Below, one piece after another: positions 15,925-25,036 of a stretch of DNA of 60,473 bases. The notes beneath the pieces were generated by a model. It had not been told where the DNA came from and searched no databases. It worked only from the letters and a program-made list of their open reading frames with translations. The stretch covers positions 1 to 60,473 of the forward strand of contig JAVERC010000018.1 in assembly GCA_034007295.1 (NCBI GenBank), given 5' to 3'. The DNA is from JACKCP01 sp034007295. GTDB taxonomy: Bacteria > Desulfobacterota > Desulfobacteria > Desulfobacterales > JACKCP01. Every line of letters starts with the position of its first letter. Positions within the stretch are counted from its first letter, which is position 1. Position numbers and translations under genes: made by a program.

Positions 15925-17007
15925 ATGAATAAAAACCTTGAATTTGAGAAGTTTATTTTACAAGGTTTAAGGCAGGAATGGATTATGACAGCCGGGCTTT
16001 ACTGTGCTGATCAAAATAAAAATTTTAAATGTCCTGTTTTTTCCTTGAATGATTCCAAGTCCTTTTTTGGACTTTGGAATCACTCAAAGTATGAAATTTC
16101 CATTCAGAGAAATTTTGCATTAAAAGAATCATGGGAAAAAATCCGTCATGTTTTAAGGCATGAAATGGCACATCAATATGCAGATGTAGTGTTTAAACAG
16201 AAAAATGAGCCTTCCCATGGAAAATCATTTCAAAAGGCCTGTAAAATTCTAAGGGTCTCTTCAAAAGCAAGTTTTGATTTAATAAATGACAAAACTTGCT
16301 TTTTAAATTCAAATTCCTGTGTTTCCAAAATAAAAAAACTTTTTTCACTTTCAACAAGCTCCAATGCAAATGAAGCAGAGCTTGCAATGAAAAAAGCCCA
16401 TGAATTAATGGAAAAATATAATTTTGACAAAATTGATATATCCAAAGAGGATTATTTTTCAGTTTTTCTTGGGAAACCAAGCTTAAGACATTTTAAAGAA
16501 GCCTATTATCTTGCAGGTCTTCTTTCAAGATTTTATTTTGTTTATCCTGTCTGGGTTCCATGTTTTGTGAAAGAAAAAGGGAAAACAGGCAAAATTCTTG
16601 AAATTTCAGGAAGATTTTCAAATGTTCAGATTGCATCATATGTTTATGATTATGTAAATTCATACATTGATAAAGTCTGGGTAGAATTTAATTCAAATAA
16701 TTTGCACGGAAGGTATAACAAATCAGATTTTGCTGCCGGAATAATTCATGGGTTTTCTTCAAAACTTGAAGAAAAAAATAATTATTCAAATTATCATTCT
16801 CAATCAAACCTTCCTGCTGCAATTGATTCAGATCCAGATTTAAAACCATATTTGGATTGGTATTATCCTAAATTAAGTTCAAAAACAAAAAAAAGTACAG
16901 TCTCAAAAGATATTTATGAAAAAGGAATAAAAAAGGGAAAGGAACTTACAATTTCTAAGGGAATTTCAGAAAATAAATTCAAAGATAAAAAAATTTTAAT
17001 AAAATAA
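15925..17007 (+). CDS. SprT-like zinc metallopeptidase fused to DUF2786
   Basis: 360 residues. The N-terminal part carries 'HEMAHQYAD' (HExxH, 79-83) with a third His in 'EPSHGKSF' (98), the SprT/Spartan arrangement of a zinc protease. Residues about 135-175 ('KIKKLFSLSTSSNANEAELA') match DUF2786, often found next to SprT-like modules in phage and bacterial proteins. The C-terminal tail is Lys-rich. SprT relatives degrade DNA-protein crosslinks; whether this one does is unknown. There is no evident ribosome site, so it is probably translated by coupling to the ACT gene. Its stop codon region overlaps the terminator of the opposing hinT operon. Confidence 0.75.
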   Translation: MNKNLEFEKFILQGLRQEWIMTAGLYCADQNKNFKCPVFSLNDSKSFFGLWNHSKYEISIQRNFALKESWEKIRHVLRHEMAHQYADVVFKQKNEPSHGKSFQKACKILRVSSKASFDLINDKTCFLNSNSCVSKIKKLFSLSTSSNANEAELAMKKAHELMEKYNFDKIDISKEDYFSVFLGKPSLRHFKEAYYLAGLLSRFYFVYPVWVPCFVKEKGKTGKILEISGRFSNVQIASYVYDYVNSYIDKVWVEFNSNNLHGRYNKSDFAAGIIHGFSSKLEEKNNYSNYHSQSNLPAAIDSDPDLKPYLDWYYPKLSSKTKKSTVSKDIYEKGIKKGKELTISKGISENKFKDKKILIK

Positions 17008-17045
17008 AAAAAGGCCAAAATTGATTTTTTGCTCATTTTGGCCTT
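17005..17045 (-). terminator. Rho-independent terminator of the mutS-hinT operon
   Basis: AAGGCCAAAAT (17011-17021) pairs perfectly with ATTTTGGCCTT (17035-17045). On the minus strand the stem is followed by an uninterrupted T run, so it stops transcripts from hinT. On the plus strand the trailing bases are GAATTG, so it is weak for the SprT gene. Confidence 0.8.
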
Positions 17046-17057
17046 GAATTGAAAGAT

Positions 17058-17160
17058 AAAATAAATATTTACTGAACGAAAACGGTCTTTTTTGTCCATT
17101 TAAGCATTAGATTCAAAATTTAATCCTCAAAATATTGAAGTATTTTCAAAATTAAATTTT
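17058..17160 (+). repeat. Dispersed intergenic repeat, copy B (best match to core)
   Basis: Reads ATAAATATTTAC, TGAACGAAAACGG, TC plus a T run, GTCCATTTAAGC, then an inner imperfect hairpin in which AAATTTAAT (about 17117) pairs with ATTAAATTT (about 17151). It fills the gap between the SprT gene and hinT up to the hinT stop codon. The 25-base core also occurs almost unchanged in copies A and F. Confidence 0.7.
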
Positions 17161-17486
17161 TACCATCCTCCCATAAGATGGAGATGAATATGGAAAACTT
17201 CCTGGCCTCCGCCTTTTTCAACATTAAAAAGAAGTTTATAGCCGCTTTCATTTATTGACATTATGTTTGCAGCCTGTTTTGCTGTAAATATCATTTCAGC
17301 AATTAAATCTTTGTTTTCGTTTTTTATGTCATTAATGCTTCTGATATGCTCCTTTGGAACAATTAAAAGATGAACAGGTGCCTTTGGATTAATGTCTTTA
17401 AATACAACCATGTTTTCAGTTTCTAATACAAAGTCTGTATTAATTTCCTTATTTGCAATTTTACAGAAAATGCAGTCTTGAGTCAT
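17160..17486 (-). CDS. hinT: HIT-family nucleotide hydrolase (HinT-like)
   Basis: 108 residues, the usual HinT length. 'CIFCKIANKEI' opens the protein, with 'KAPVHLLIVPKEHI' in the middle and the histidine triad 'HIHLH' at 99-103 followed by 'LMGGW'. HinT enzymes hydrolyse purine nucleoside phosphoramidates such as AMP-lysine. The two N-terminal Cys and a His could bind zinc. It is the last gene of the minus-strand run from mutS, 30 bases after the alcohol dehydrogenase, with AAGGA before ATG. Confidence 0.9.
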   Translation of the reverse strand: MTQDCIFCKIANKEINTDFVLETENMVVFKDINPKAPVHLLIVPKEHIRSINDIKNENKDLIAEMIFTAKQAANIMSINESGYKLLFNVEKGGGQEVFHIHLHLMGGW

Positions 17487-17516
17487 TTTTAATATCCTTG
17501 TTTTTTTCAGTTAAAT

Positions 17517-18680
17517 CTAGACAGCAAGCCTTAAAATTTCTTCAATAACTTCTTTACTATATTCAGTAAGCCCCCATTTTTTTCCAAGAGCTTCAGCGTT
17601 TACAGCAATTTTTTCTATATCATTTTCAGGAATTGAAGCATCGGATAATCTTACAGGTGCTCCAGCTTTTTTAAACCATGATTCAAATGCTGCTATCAAA
17701 GCTTTTGCCTGTGCCTTTTTATCAGGTCCTTTGAAATCAAAAATATTTTTTGCAAGTTTAGCAAATTTTTCATTGTTTTTCTGAACCTTGTATTTCATCC
17801 AGGCAGGACCTACAATTGCAAGTCCTGCACCATGTGCAATGTCATAGATTGCACTTAAGGAATGTTCAATCATATGCATTGGAAAAATTTTTGGTCCGGC
17901 ACCAGAGGCAGTAAGTCCGTTTAGTGCAAGGGTTGAGGCCCACATCATGTTTGCCCTTGCATCATAGTCTGTTGGATCCTTGAAAATTTTTTCAGCAGAA
18001 TCAATTGTTGTTTTTATAATGGCTTCAATAATTGAATCTGTAATCATTACATTTCTGTCTTCTGCATTAAGGTATGTTTCAAGAACATGGATCATTGTAT
18101 CTATTGCACCGTTTGCAGTTTGATTTTTTGGAACAGTGAAGGTGTTTACAGGATCAAGAACAGAAACTTTTGGGTATAAAAGGGGAGAAACACAATTGTA
18201 TTTCTGCTTTGTTTCTTCATTTGTTATAACAGAAGTAGGGTTCATTTCCGATGCTGTTGCAGCAATTGTTAAGACAACAGCAACAGGAAATGCTTCTTTT
18301 ACAACTTTTTCACCCAAATAAAATTCCCATGGGTCAAAATCTGCTTTTGCAGCTGCTGCAACAGCCTTTGCTGTGTCAATTACACTTCCTCCTCCAACTG
18401 CAAGAACAGCATCAAGGTTTTCTTTTTTAAATAATTGTGCAGCTTCTCTTACAAAACTAATAACAGGGTTTGGCTTTACCCCTCCTTTTTCTATAAATTC
18501 AATGCCTGATTTTTTTAAGGAATTTACAACTTTATCATAAATTCCATTGTTTTTAATGCTTTCTTTTCCATAAATAAGCATTACTTTTCCGGCAAATGAT
18601 GAAATTTCTTTTCCAATTTGTTCAGTTGTATTTTTTCCGAAAACAATTTTTGTTGGATTGTAAAAAATGAAAGGCTGCAT
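17517..18680 (-). CDS. Iron-containing alcohol dehydrogenase (YqhD/BdhA type)
   Basis: 387 residues; NAD(P)H-linked reduction of aldehydes to alcohols, as in butanol dehydrogenase and YqhD. The cofactor loop is 'GGGSVIDTAK' (97-105). All four metal ligands of the YqhD group are in place: Asp194 and His198 in 'GAIDTMIHVLE', His269 in 'PMHMIEH', and His283 in 'DIAHGAGL'. The natural substrate cannot be told from sequence; detoxification of short aldehydes or a fermentation role are both plausible. GAGGT precedes ATG. It lies between the amidase and hinT in one operon with mutS. Confidence 0.88.
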   Translation of the reverse strand: MQPFIFYNPTKIVFGKNTTEQIGKEISSFAGKVMLIYGKESIKNNGIYDKVVNSLKKSGIEFIEKGGVKPNPVISFVREAAQLFKKENLDAVLAVGGGSVIDTAKAVAAAAKADFDPWEFYLGEKVVKEAFPVAVVLTIAATASEMNPTSVITNEETKQKYNCVSPLLYPKVSVLDPVNTFTVPKNQTANGAIDTMIHVLETYLNAEDRNVMITDSIIEAIIKTTIDSAEKIFKDPTDYDARANMMWASTLALNGLTASGAGPKIFPMHMIEHSLSAIYDIAHGAGLAIVGPAWMKYKVQKNNEKFAKLAKNIFDFKGPDKKAQAKALIAAFESWFKKAGAPVRLSDASIPENDIEKIAVNAEALGKKWGLTEYSKEVIEEILRLAV

Positions 18681-18691
18681 AATTTACCTCT

Positions 18692-20452
18692 TTATCCTTT
18701 TTGTTCAGATTCTTCTGGTTCGTAAAAAACTGCTCTTGCTCCTGTTTCTTGAATATATTTTTTTATTCCGTCTAAAATACCATCGCAAAGTCTGTCTTTA
18801 TATGCATCATTTGAAAGCCTTTTGCATTCCCTTGGGTTGCTTATAAAAGAAACTTCAATAAGAACAGCAGGCATTCTTGCTCCTAAAAGAACATAAAATG
18901 GTGCCTGTTTTACTCCACGATCCTTAATGTAAGAATATTTTTCTTTTAACGAGTTTACCATTGAATTTTGTATATGGCTGGCAAGTCTGCTGGATTCGTT
19001 TATTTTTGCATCTCTCATAAGATCATTTAAAATAGTCTGCAAATCACTTATATTTTTGGTTGATGTGGCATTTTCCCTTGCTGCAACTGAAATTGAGTCT
19101 TCATCGGTTGCAAGATTCAGAAAATATGTTTCAATACCATTTGCATTTTTATTTTTTGCAGCATTTGTGTGGATTGAAATAAAAAGATCGGCCCTGTTTG
19201 AATTTGCAATTTCAGTTCTTTGCTCCAGGGTAAGATAACTGTCATTATCTCTTGTAAGAATAACTTCATAACCAAGTTCTGTTTTAATTTTTTTTGCAAG
19301 CTTTTTTGAAATGTCCATTACTGCATATTTTTCGTGTGAACCCTTATAATAGCCAGGTGCACCAAAATCTTTACCTCCGTGTCCAGGGTCAATGACTATT
19401 TTATTAACTCCAAGTGCCAGTTGTTTAACAAGCGATGCTGGATCAGCTTTTTTTATTGAAGTATTTTCAAGATGTTTCGAGATAGCAGGGTGATTTTTTA
19501 TGCTTTCATGATTTTTAGGAGACTCTCCCCAAACATCTATTACAGTCCTGTAAGGCTTGAAAAGTGAAAAAACCTTGAAGTCATTAGCTTTACTTTTGAG
19601 GTCAACTACTATTCTCACTGTTTCTTTGTCATATTGGCCAATCCTTATGTTTTCAACTTGAGGATCTAAAATCTGATAGCTTTTGTCAATTTTTTCTGAA
19701 AGCAGTGCATTTTTAAAATCAATATAAATTCTTGGAGGTTTTTCATTTTTTCCGTCTTTATTTAAGTCGTTGAAGCTGTATTTTACTTCATTTTCTGTGT
19801 CTACAACTATTCTAGTTCTGTTGTTATGGGTGTGAAAACGGATGTCATTTATGGAAACCTGCTTATTTGATAAGAAATTTTTTTTTAAATCTGATTCTGA
19901 TATTTTGTTATTTTCAACTTCAGGAATATAATTTTCTGAAAAAATAACTTTAGTTTTTGTAGAAAGATCCGGTCTTTTTACTGAAGGCTCTTTTGCTTTA
20001 ATTATATCTTTTATTGGGTCAGTCTGTTCATCTTTATACTTGGAAGATAAAATCTTTTTCTTATTTGCCTTGATCATTTTTAGTGCATTGAATTTATATC
20101 TGCTTCCAGGATATCTTCCAATAAGATCTTCCATAATATCAATGCCTGTTTTTATATCTTTTTTTAAAAAAGATATTTCAGCCATTTCAAAATATAAAAA
20201 ACCTTGATTATACATTGCAGCAGGAGCCCATGGATCTGCTGGATCTGTTTTATAAGCTTTTTCAAACATTGATATGCAGTTTTGCCAGTTTTGTCGGTAT
20301 TTTTTTCTGCTGCTTTTTTTTAAATTTCTGTATTCTGCTTCTGCTTTAAAATACTGGTGTTTAACACTTAAAGCATATGCATATTCTTGAAATGCAAAAA
20401 AATTTAAAATTATAATAAAAATAATTGTATTAATGTATAAGGCTTTTTTCAT
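18692..20452 (-). CDS. N-acetylmuramoyl-L-alanine amidase with AMIN domain
   Basis: 586 residues. An N-terminal hydrophobic segment (5-27) serves as export signal. Residues about 30-150 form a TPR-like helical region ('FEKAYKTDPADPWAPAAMYNQG'), residues about 195-310 a beta-rich AMIN targeting domain, and the last 230 an Amidase_3 domain. The zinc ligands are visible: His in 'DPGHGG', Glu in 'SHEKYAV', His in 'SIHTNA', and the catalytic Glu in 'VLIEVSFISN'. It cleaves the MurNAc-L-Ala bond in periplasmic septal peptidoglycan, like AmiC. The TPR front is an addition relative to E. coli AmiC. It starts five bases after mutS without a clear ribosome site, so translation is probably coupled. Confidence 0.85.
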   Translation of the reverse strand: MKKALYINTIIFIIILNFFAFQEYAYALSVKHQYFKAEAEYRNLKKSSRKKYRQNWQNCISMFEKAYKTDPADPWAPAAMYNQGFLYFEMAEISFLKKDIKTGIDIMEDLIGRYPGSRYKFNALKMIKANKKKILSSKYKDEQTDPIKDIIKAKEPSVKRPDLSTKTKVIFSENYIPEVENNKISESDLKKNFLSNKQVSINDIRFHTHNNRTRIVVDTENEVKYSFNDLNKDGKNEKPPRIYIDFKNALLSEKIDKSYQILDPQVENIRIGQYDKETVRIVVDLKSKANDFKVFSLFKPYRTVIDVWGESPKNHESIKNHPAISKHLENTSIKKADPASLVKQLALGVNKIVIDPGHGGKDFGAPGYYKGSHEKYAVMDISKKLAKKIKTELGYEVILTRDNDSYLTLEQRTEIANSNRADLFISIHTNAAKNKNANGIETYFLNLATDEDSISVAARENATSTKNISDLQTILNDLMRDAKINESSRLASHIQNSMVNSLKEKYSYIKDRGVKQAPFYVLLGARMPAVLIEVSFISNPRECKRLSNDAYKDRLCDGILDGIKKYIQETGARAVFYEPEESEQKG

Positions 20453-20457
20453 AATTT

Positions 20458-23067
20458 TTATAAAATCTTTTTAGCCTCGTCTATAAGAGAATTGAGGCAG
20501 TTTAGTGCTTCAACAGGTGTCATTTCATTAATATTAAGACTTGCTAGTGCCTGGGTAAACTTTTTTTCAGGAGAAGGAAAAAATTCGAGCTGAAAGCTTT
20601 TTTCCCTGATTTTTTTTATTTTTTCATTTGAAAGAATATGCTCACCTGATTCAAGCCTTTTAAGAAGTATTTTTGCTCTTTCTATTACATTTACAGGAAT
20701 TCCTGCTAAACTTGCAACCTGAATTCCATAACTTTTGCTTGCTCCTCCTTCTGCAATTTTTCTTAAAAAAGAGATTTTGCCGTCAATCTCACTTACAGAG
20801 ATATTAAAATTTTTAACTTTTGGCAAAGTTTTTTCAAGTTCGGTCAGTTCATGATAATGTGTTGCAAACAATGTTTTTACACCTTTGCCCCGTAAATTAT
20901 GAAGTTCCTCGGCTACAGCCCATGCAATGCTTATTCCGTCAAAAGTACTTGTACCCCTTCCAATTTCGTCCATTACAACAAGAGAATCCTTTGTGGCGTT
21001 GTTTAATATATTTGCAGCTTCCTCCATTTCAACCATAAAGGTTGATTGGCCTCCAGAAAGATTGTCTGATGCACCTACTCTTGTAAAAATTCTGTCTGTA
21101 ATGGATATATCTGCATATTCTGCAGGCACATATGAACCTGTCTGTGCCAGCAGCACAATAAGTGCTGTCTGTCTTAATACGGTTGATTTGCCTGCCATAT
21201 TTGGGCCTGTAATTATTAGAAGCTGGCTTTCGTCATTATCAAGATAAACATCATTTGGTACAAACCTTTCTTTTTCAAGCATAGTTTCGACTACAGGATG
21301 TCTGCCTCCTTTTATATAAAGCATATTTTTGTCGTTTAATTTAGGTCTGCAATATCCCCTTTGCAGGGCAAGTTCTGCAAACGAAGACAAAACATCAAGG
21401 CTAGCTATAAAAGATGCTGTATTTTGAAGGATTTTTCTTTTGTCAGAAATTAAGTTCCTGAGAGAAACAAAAAGTTCATATTCAAGTTCTGCCCGATTTT
21501 CCTTTGCCGAAAAAACATTTTCCTCAAAGTCTTTAAGCTCTGGCGTTATATATCTTTCAGAATTAACAAGCGTTTGTTTTCTTATAAAAATTTCAGGAAC
21601 TTTTGGAGTCTGAGATTTTGGAATATCTATAAAATAACCAAAAATTTTATTGAATTTAAGTTTAAGAGATGAAATCCCTGTTTCTTTTTTTAAGGATGCC
21701 TCGTATTGGGCGAGCCAGGTGTTTCCCTCTGTTGTAAGCATTATAAGTTTATCTAGTTTAGCATTATAGCCTTTTTTGAAAATATTACCTTCATTTAATA
21801 AAACAGGTGCATCTTCTGATATCGCATTGTCAATAAGTTCTGCTATTTTAGAAAGTTCTTCCGGGTTTTCTGGGATTTGGAGAAGATTAGAAGTAAAATT
21901 ATTTAAAAGAGTTCCAATCTTTGGAATTGTTTCGACTGAATTTTTTAAAAGCAAAAGATCCCTTGGTGTGGCTGTCCCCATGGATATTTTTGTGGTTAGC
22001 CTTTCAATGTCATAAACATTTTTAAAAAGGCTTTTGAGCTCGTCTTTTACAAGTCTTTCCCTGATAAGCTCTGCTACTGCTTCATGCCTTTTAATAATTT
22101 CATTTTTATCTGTTAACGGGTAAAGGATATAGTTTTTTAAAAGTCTTGAACCCATTGCAGTAACTGTGTAGTCAATTGTGTTTAAAAGGCTTCCTTTTCT
22201 TGTTTTTTCTTTCATTGATTGAGTAAGCTCTAGATTAATTGCTGTTACAGAATCAAGAACAAGATGTTTTTCAAGGTTGTAGCCTGCTATTGATTTTAGG
22301 TGGTTAGGCTGTTTTTTCTGAGTATCATGAATATAAAAAAGTATTGAGCCTGCTGCCATTATTCCTGCTGTCATTTTTTGGCAGCCAAGACCTTTAATGC
22401 TTTTAATTGAAAACTGGTTTAATATTTTTTCTTTGGTAAGTTCAAAATCAAAGTATGAGGCAGGGATAAGTGTGAAAACTTTGGAGGAAAAAATATGTTT
22501 AAGCCTTTTTAAAAAATCAGAATTTTCATCTTCAGAAACAAGAATTTCGCCAGGGTTTATTCTGTTTATTTCATCAATAAGAATATTTAGGTTTTTTGTT
22601 TCGGTTACTTTAAATTCCCCTGTTGATATATCTACATGGGAAAGGCCTGCTGTTTTTTGTGAAAGTGCAACTGAAATGATAAAGTTGTTTTCTTTTTCAT
22701 CAAGAAAATTTGAATCAGTTATCATTCCAGGTGTTATAAGTTTTACAACTTCTCTTTTTACAAGGCCCTTAGCTTCTGAAGAAGCTTCTGTTTGTTCGCA
22801 AATTGCAATTTTTTGTTCTTTTTCTATAAGTTTTGCAAGATAAAAATCAGCTGACTTTATTGGAATTCCACACATTGGGATTTGATCGGCAGAGTTTTTA
22901 TTTCTTGATGTAAGTGCAATTTCAAGCATTTGTGCTGCCTTTACAGCATCATCAAAAAACATTTCATAAAAATCACCCATTCTGTAGAATAAAATACAGT
23001 CAGGATATTGATTTTTTATTTCCATGTATTGTGCCATCATTGGGGTAAGAGTAGTTTCAGCTGTCAT
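20458..23067 (-). CDS. mutS: DNA mismatch repair protein MutS
   Basis: 869 residues, the standard MutS1 length. The mismatch-reading motif 'FYRMGDFYEMF' is near residue 28, with Phe and Glu as the wedge residues. The ATPase has Walker A 'GPNMAGKST', the 'STFMVEM' signature, Walker B 'VVMDEIGRGTSTFDG' and 'ATHYHEL'. The helix-turn-helix dimerisation end is present. It begins with ATG after AAGG. It is first in the minus-strand operon with the amidase, alcohol dehydrogenase and hinT. MutL is not in the window. Confidence 0.97.
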   Translation of the reverse strand: MTAETTLTPMMAQYMEIKNQYPDCILFYRMGDFYEMFFDDAVKAAQMLEIALTSRNKNSADQIPMCGIPIKSADFYLAKLIEKEQKIAICEQTEASSEAKGLVKREVVKLITPGMITDSNFLDEKENNFIISVALSQKTAGLSHVDISTGEFKVTETKNLNILIDEINRINPGEILVSEDENSDFLKRLKHIFSSKVFTLIPASYFDFELTKEKILNQFSIKSIKGLGCQKMTAGIMAAGSILFYIHDTQKKQPNHLKSIAGYNLEKHLVLDSVTAINLELTQSMKEKTRKGSLLNTIDYTVTAMGSRLLKNYILYPLTDKNEIIKRHEAVAELIRERLVKDELKSLFKNVYDIERLTTKISMGTATPRDLLLLKNSVETIPKIGTLLNNFTSNLLQIPENPEELSKIAELIDNAISEDAPVLLNEGNIFKKGYNAKLDKLIMLTTEGNTWLAQYEASLKKETGISSLKLKFNKIFGYFIDIPKSQTPKVPEIFIRKQTLVNSERYITPELKDFEENVFSAKENRAELEYELFVSLRNLISDKRKILQNTASFIASLDVLSSFAELALQRGYCRPKLNDKNMLYIKGGRHPVVETMLEKERFVPNDVYLDNDESQLLIITGPNMAGKSTVLRQTALIVLLAQTGSYVPAEYADISITDRIFTRVGASDNLSGGQSTFMVEMEEAANILNNATKDSLVVMDEIGRGTSTFDGISIAWAVAEELHNLRGKGVKTLFATHYHELTELEKTLPKVKNFNISVSEIDGKISFLRKIAEGGASKSYGIQVASLAGIPVNVIERAKILLKRLESGEHILSNEKIKKIREKSFQLEFFPSPEKKFTQALASLNINEMTPVEALNCLNSLIDEAKKIL

Positions 23068-23084
23068 TTTTTTAAACCTTATAA

Positions 23085-23163
23085 AATAAAAAACCCGGAT
23101 TAGATAAATAGTTATTGAGCGAAAATTGAAATTTTTTGTTCAGAAACTAGATAAATACCGGGT
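23085..23163 (-). repeat. Dispersed intergenic repeat, copy C, acting as terminator
   Basis: ACCCGG (23093-23098) pairs with CCGGGT (23158-23163), and the intervening 59 bases form a second imperfect inverted pair (ATAAATAGTTATTGAG against a diverged partner). On the minus strand the structure ends in a T run, so it should terminate the LapA-like transcript just before mutS. The inner part carries the family core TGAGCGAAAATTG followed by a T run and GTTCAG. Confidence 0.6.
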
Positions 23164-23186
23164 CAAAATATATTTGAACTTATTGC

Positions 23187-23624
23187 CTATTCAATTTTTT
23201 CTTCATCTGAAGATTCTTTAACTTCATTGTTTTCGTCTGGTTCAGATAATTGTTCATTATCTGGTAAATTTTCGTTGTCATATCTGTTTTTTGCATTAAC
23301 AAGTCCGCTTGCCTTTATTTTTTCAACTTCAATTTTAAGTTCTTGAACTGTTTCTCTGTAGTTTTCTATGGTCTGATTTTGCATTTTTATTTTTCTCTGG
23401 GCTTTAAACCTAAAGGCAAGGCTTGAAAAATATGAAATAAGAAAACCAATTGTAAAACAAATTATCCAGTACAATCCGTTTGCTGTTTCGGGAAGGCTAA
23501 ATTGCTTAAAATAAAAATTTAAATCAAGAATATTTTTTTGAAGAAAATAATCCTGATTCTGCCATGCCCCAACACAAATGAATAAGACAATAATTAATGC
23601 AGATGTGATTTTAATTTTTTTCAT
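23187..23624 (-). CDS. LapA-domain (DUF1049) membrane protein
   Basis: 145 residues. Two membrane helices, about 7-25 and 50-72, are followed by a coiled coil (80-108, 'QNQTIENYRETVQELKIEVE') and an acidic tail rich in Glu, Asp and Asn. This is the LapA layout; LapA/LapB in E. coli control lipopolysaccharide synthesis through FtsH and LpxC. Here no lapB is adjacent. The ribosome site GGAG precedes ATG. It is transcribed alone and ends at the repeat C terminator. The family call rests on layout and the 'WIICFTIGFLISYFSSL' segment. Confidence 0.65.
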   Translation of the reverse strand: MKKIKITSALIIVLFICVGAWQNQDYFLQKNILDLNFYFKQFSLPETANGLYWIICFTIGFLISYFSSLAFRFKAQRKIKMQNQTIENYRETVQELKIEVEKIKASGLVNAKNRYDNENLPDNEQLSEPDENNEVKESSDEEKIE

Positions 23625-23802
23625 AGATAATATCTCCGTTATTATTTGCAGCTGTACAAAATTTGTGTTTTTAATCGATCAATAATTATTTATTCAATAA
23701 ATTAAATTTTTTAGTTAAAGATATAAAAAATGGTTTACTGAATTTATTTTTTCTTTAAGATAGAATTTTTACTTGTTTTGAGTACAGATATCAACCTTTT
23801 TC

Positions 23803-24540
23803 TCAAATCCTTACAAGTTCAATTTTGCCTGCTGCTCCGGTTTTTTCCCCTTTAATAATTACTATTGCGTCAATTTCTTTTTTGGTCTTGGCAAATTCAA
23901 GGGTTTTTTTGATATCATCGTCGGTTTTTACCATATTGCAAAGGGCTGTTGCATAGGCATCGGCAACATATGCGTCTTTTGCTGTAACAGTTACAGCATC
24001 AGCTTTTCCAAAGCTCAGTGAATGTCCGACTGTTGAAGAAGATGTGCATATTGAGGCAGGGGATTCATAAAAAAGTTTTATGCCTATTTTATTGGAAAAA
24101 GGTGAATTTTCTCCTGCATAAATACCTGAAATAAATTCATTTTTTGTTTTAAAAAAAATATCTCCTCCGTTTTCAATTATTACTTCATCGCAGAAATTTA
24201 ATAGATAAAGGCCTGTTTCCTGGGAAAGAGCGCCGGCTACTGCTGCCATTGGCCCTGTGCCAGCTTTTTTTGAAGCTCTTACCATATTTTTTATTATATC
24301 ATGGGAATTTTTGTCTTCAGGATATGGTAAAAGTGTATTTTGGAAATCTGGATATTTTTTTATATAGGATTTTATAATTTCTCTTGTTTCAAGGACAATT
24401 TTTTTTGCTTTTTGTTCAAGTCCTTTTTTTGAAACCTGAATATGGAGATCTGTTTCATCAATGGAAATCTGGAAAGAAAATAATTCTTTTTTGGTTATAA
24501 GCTGTCTGTATGAATTGCGGTTTGAATAAACATTGTTCAT
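23803..24540 (-). CDS. UPF0280 / ApbE-like protein
   Basis: 246 residues from the ATG at 24540, chosen because GGGAG lies seven bases before it; an upstream TTG at 24552 overlaps that site. Conserved stretches are 'GPMAAVAGALSQETG', 'IIENGGDIFF' and 'AVTVTAKDAYVADAYATALCN'. They match the UPF0280 family, related to ApbE flavin transferases (Asp and Thr of the 'DA.ATAL' motif present). ApbE attaches FMN to Rnf/Nqr subunits, but UPF0280 members have no proven reaction. No signal peptide is seen, unlike ApbE lipoproteins. It follows tRNA-fMet but is separated from it by a terminator. Confidence 0.75.
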   Translation of the reverse strand: MNNVYSNRNSYRQLITKKELFSFQISIDETDLHIQVSKKGLEQKAKKIVLETREIIKSYIKKYPDFQNTLLPYPEDKNSHDIIKNMVRASKKAGTGPMAAVAGALSQETGLYLLNFCDEVIIENGGDIFFKTKNEFISGIYAGENSPFSNKIGIKLFYESPASICTSSSTVGHSLSFGKADAVTVTAKDAYVADAYATALCNMVKTDDDIKKTLEFAKTKKEIDAIVIIKGEKTGAAGKIELVRI

Positions 24541-24550
24541 GATAGCTCCC

Positions 24551-24581
24551 AAAATAAAAAAGGGTCAGAATAATCTGACCC
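24551..24581 (-). terminator. Rho-independent terminator of tRNA-fMet
   Basis: GGGTCAGA (24562-24569) pairs perfectly with TCTGACCC (24574-24581) over ATAA. On the minus strand a T run follows directly. It sits 12 bases after the tRNA CCA end and just before the UPF0280 start. Confidence 0.9.
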
Positions 24582-24593
24582 GTTATTTCTTTT

Positions 24594-24670
<77 letters not shown>

Positions 24671-24685
24671 TCAAGGAATGAGTGC

Positions 24686-24714
24686 TTTATATAAGGGATT
24701 TTAAATTGTGTCAA
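24686..24714 (-). promoter_or_regulatory. Promoter of tRNA-fMet
   Basis: On the minus strand TTGACA (24714-24709), 17 bases, TATAAA (24691-24686): a near-perfect sigma-70 promoter about 16 bases upstream of the mature tRNA. GC-rich discriminator bases are absent. Confidence 0.85.
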
Positions 24715-24719
24715 ACATT

Positions 24720-25031
24720 TTATTTTAAAAAATTAAGTATTTTTTCTTCAAATTCTTTAAGTGTCTGATCTTTTGGCTTATTTATTGCTATTTTTTTATT
24801 TCTGCCTGTTTCTCCTGAAATGATTGAAACAGAGGATTTTGGTATTTTTAGGGATTTTGATAAAAATTTAATACATTCCCTGTTTGCAGCACCATCAACT
24901 GGAGGTGCCTTGATTTTAACCTTGAATGCATTGTTAAATATTCCCAAAGCCTCATTTTTTGAAGCTTTGGGCTGAATATAAAGGCTTAGAATAAAATTGT
25001 CGTCCTTTATATTTATTGGATAATCATCCAT
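24720..25031 (-). CDS. yggU: YggU / DUF167 family protein
   Basis: 103 residues with the family sequence 'LYIQPKASKNEALG', 'FKVKIKAPPVDGAANRECIKFLSK' (quoted in part) and 'ISGETGRNKKIAI'. Widespread small cytoplasmic protein of unknown function. It starts just six bases after thrH ends, without its own ribosome site, so it is translationally coupled to thrH. Its stop codon is next to the tRNA-fMet promoter. Confidence 0.85.
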   Translation of the reverse strand: MDDYPINIKDDNFILSLYIQPKASKNEALGIFNNAFKVKIKAPPVDGAANRECIKFLSKSLKIPKSSVSIISGETGRNKKIAINKPKDQTLKEFEEKILNFLK

Positions 25032-25036
25032 ATTTG

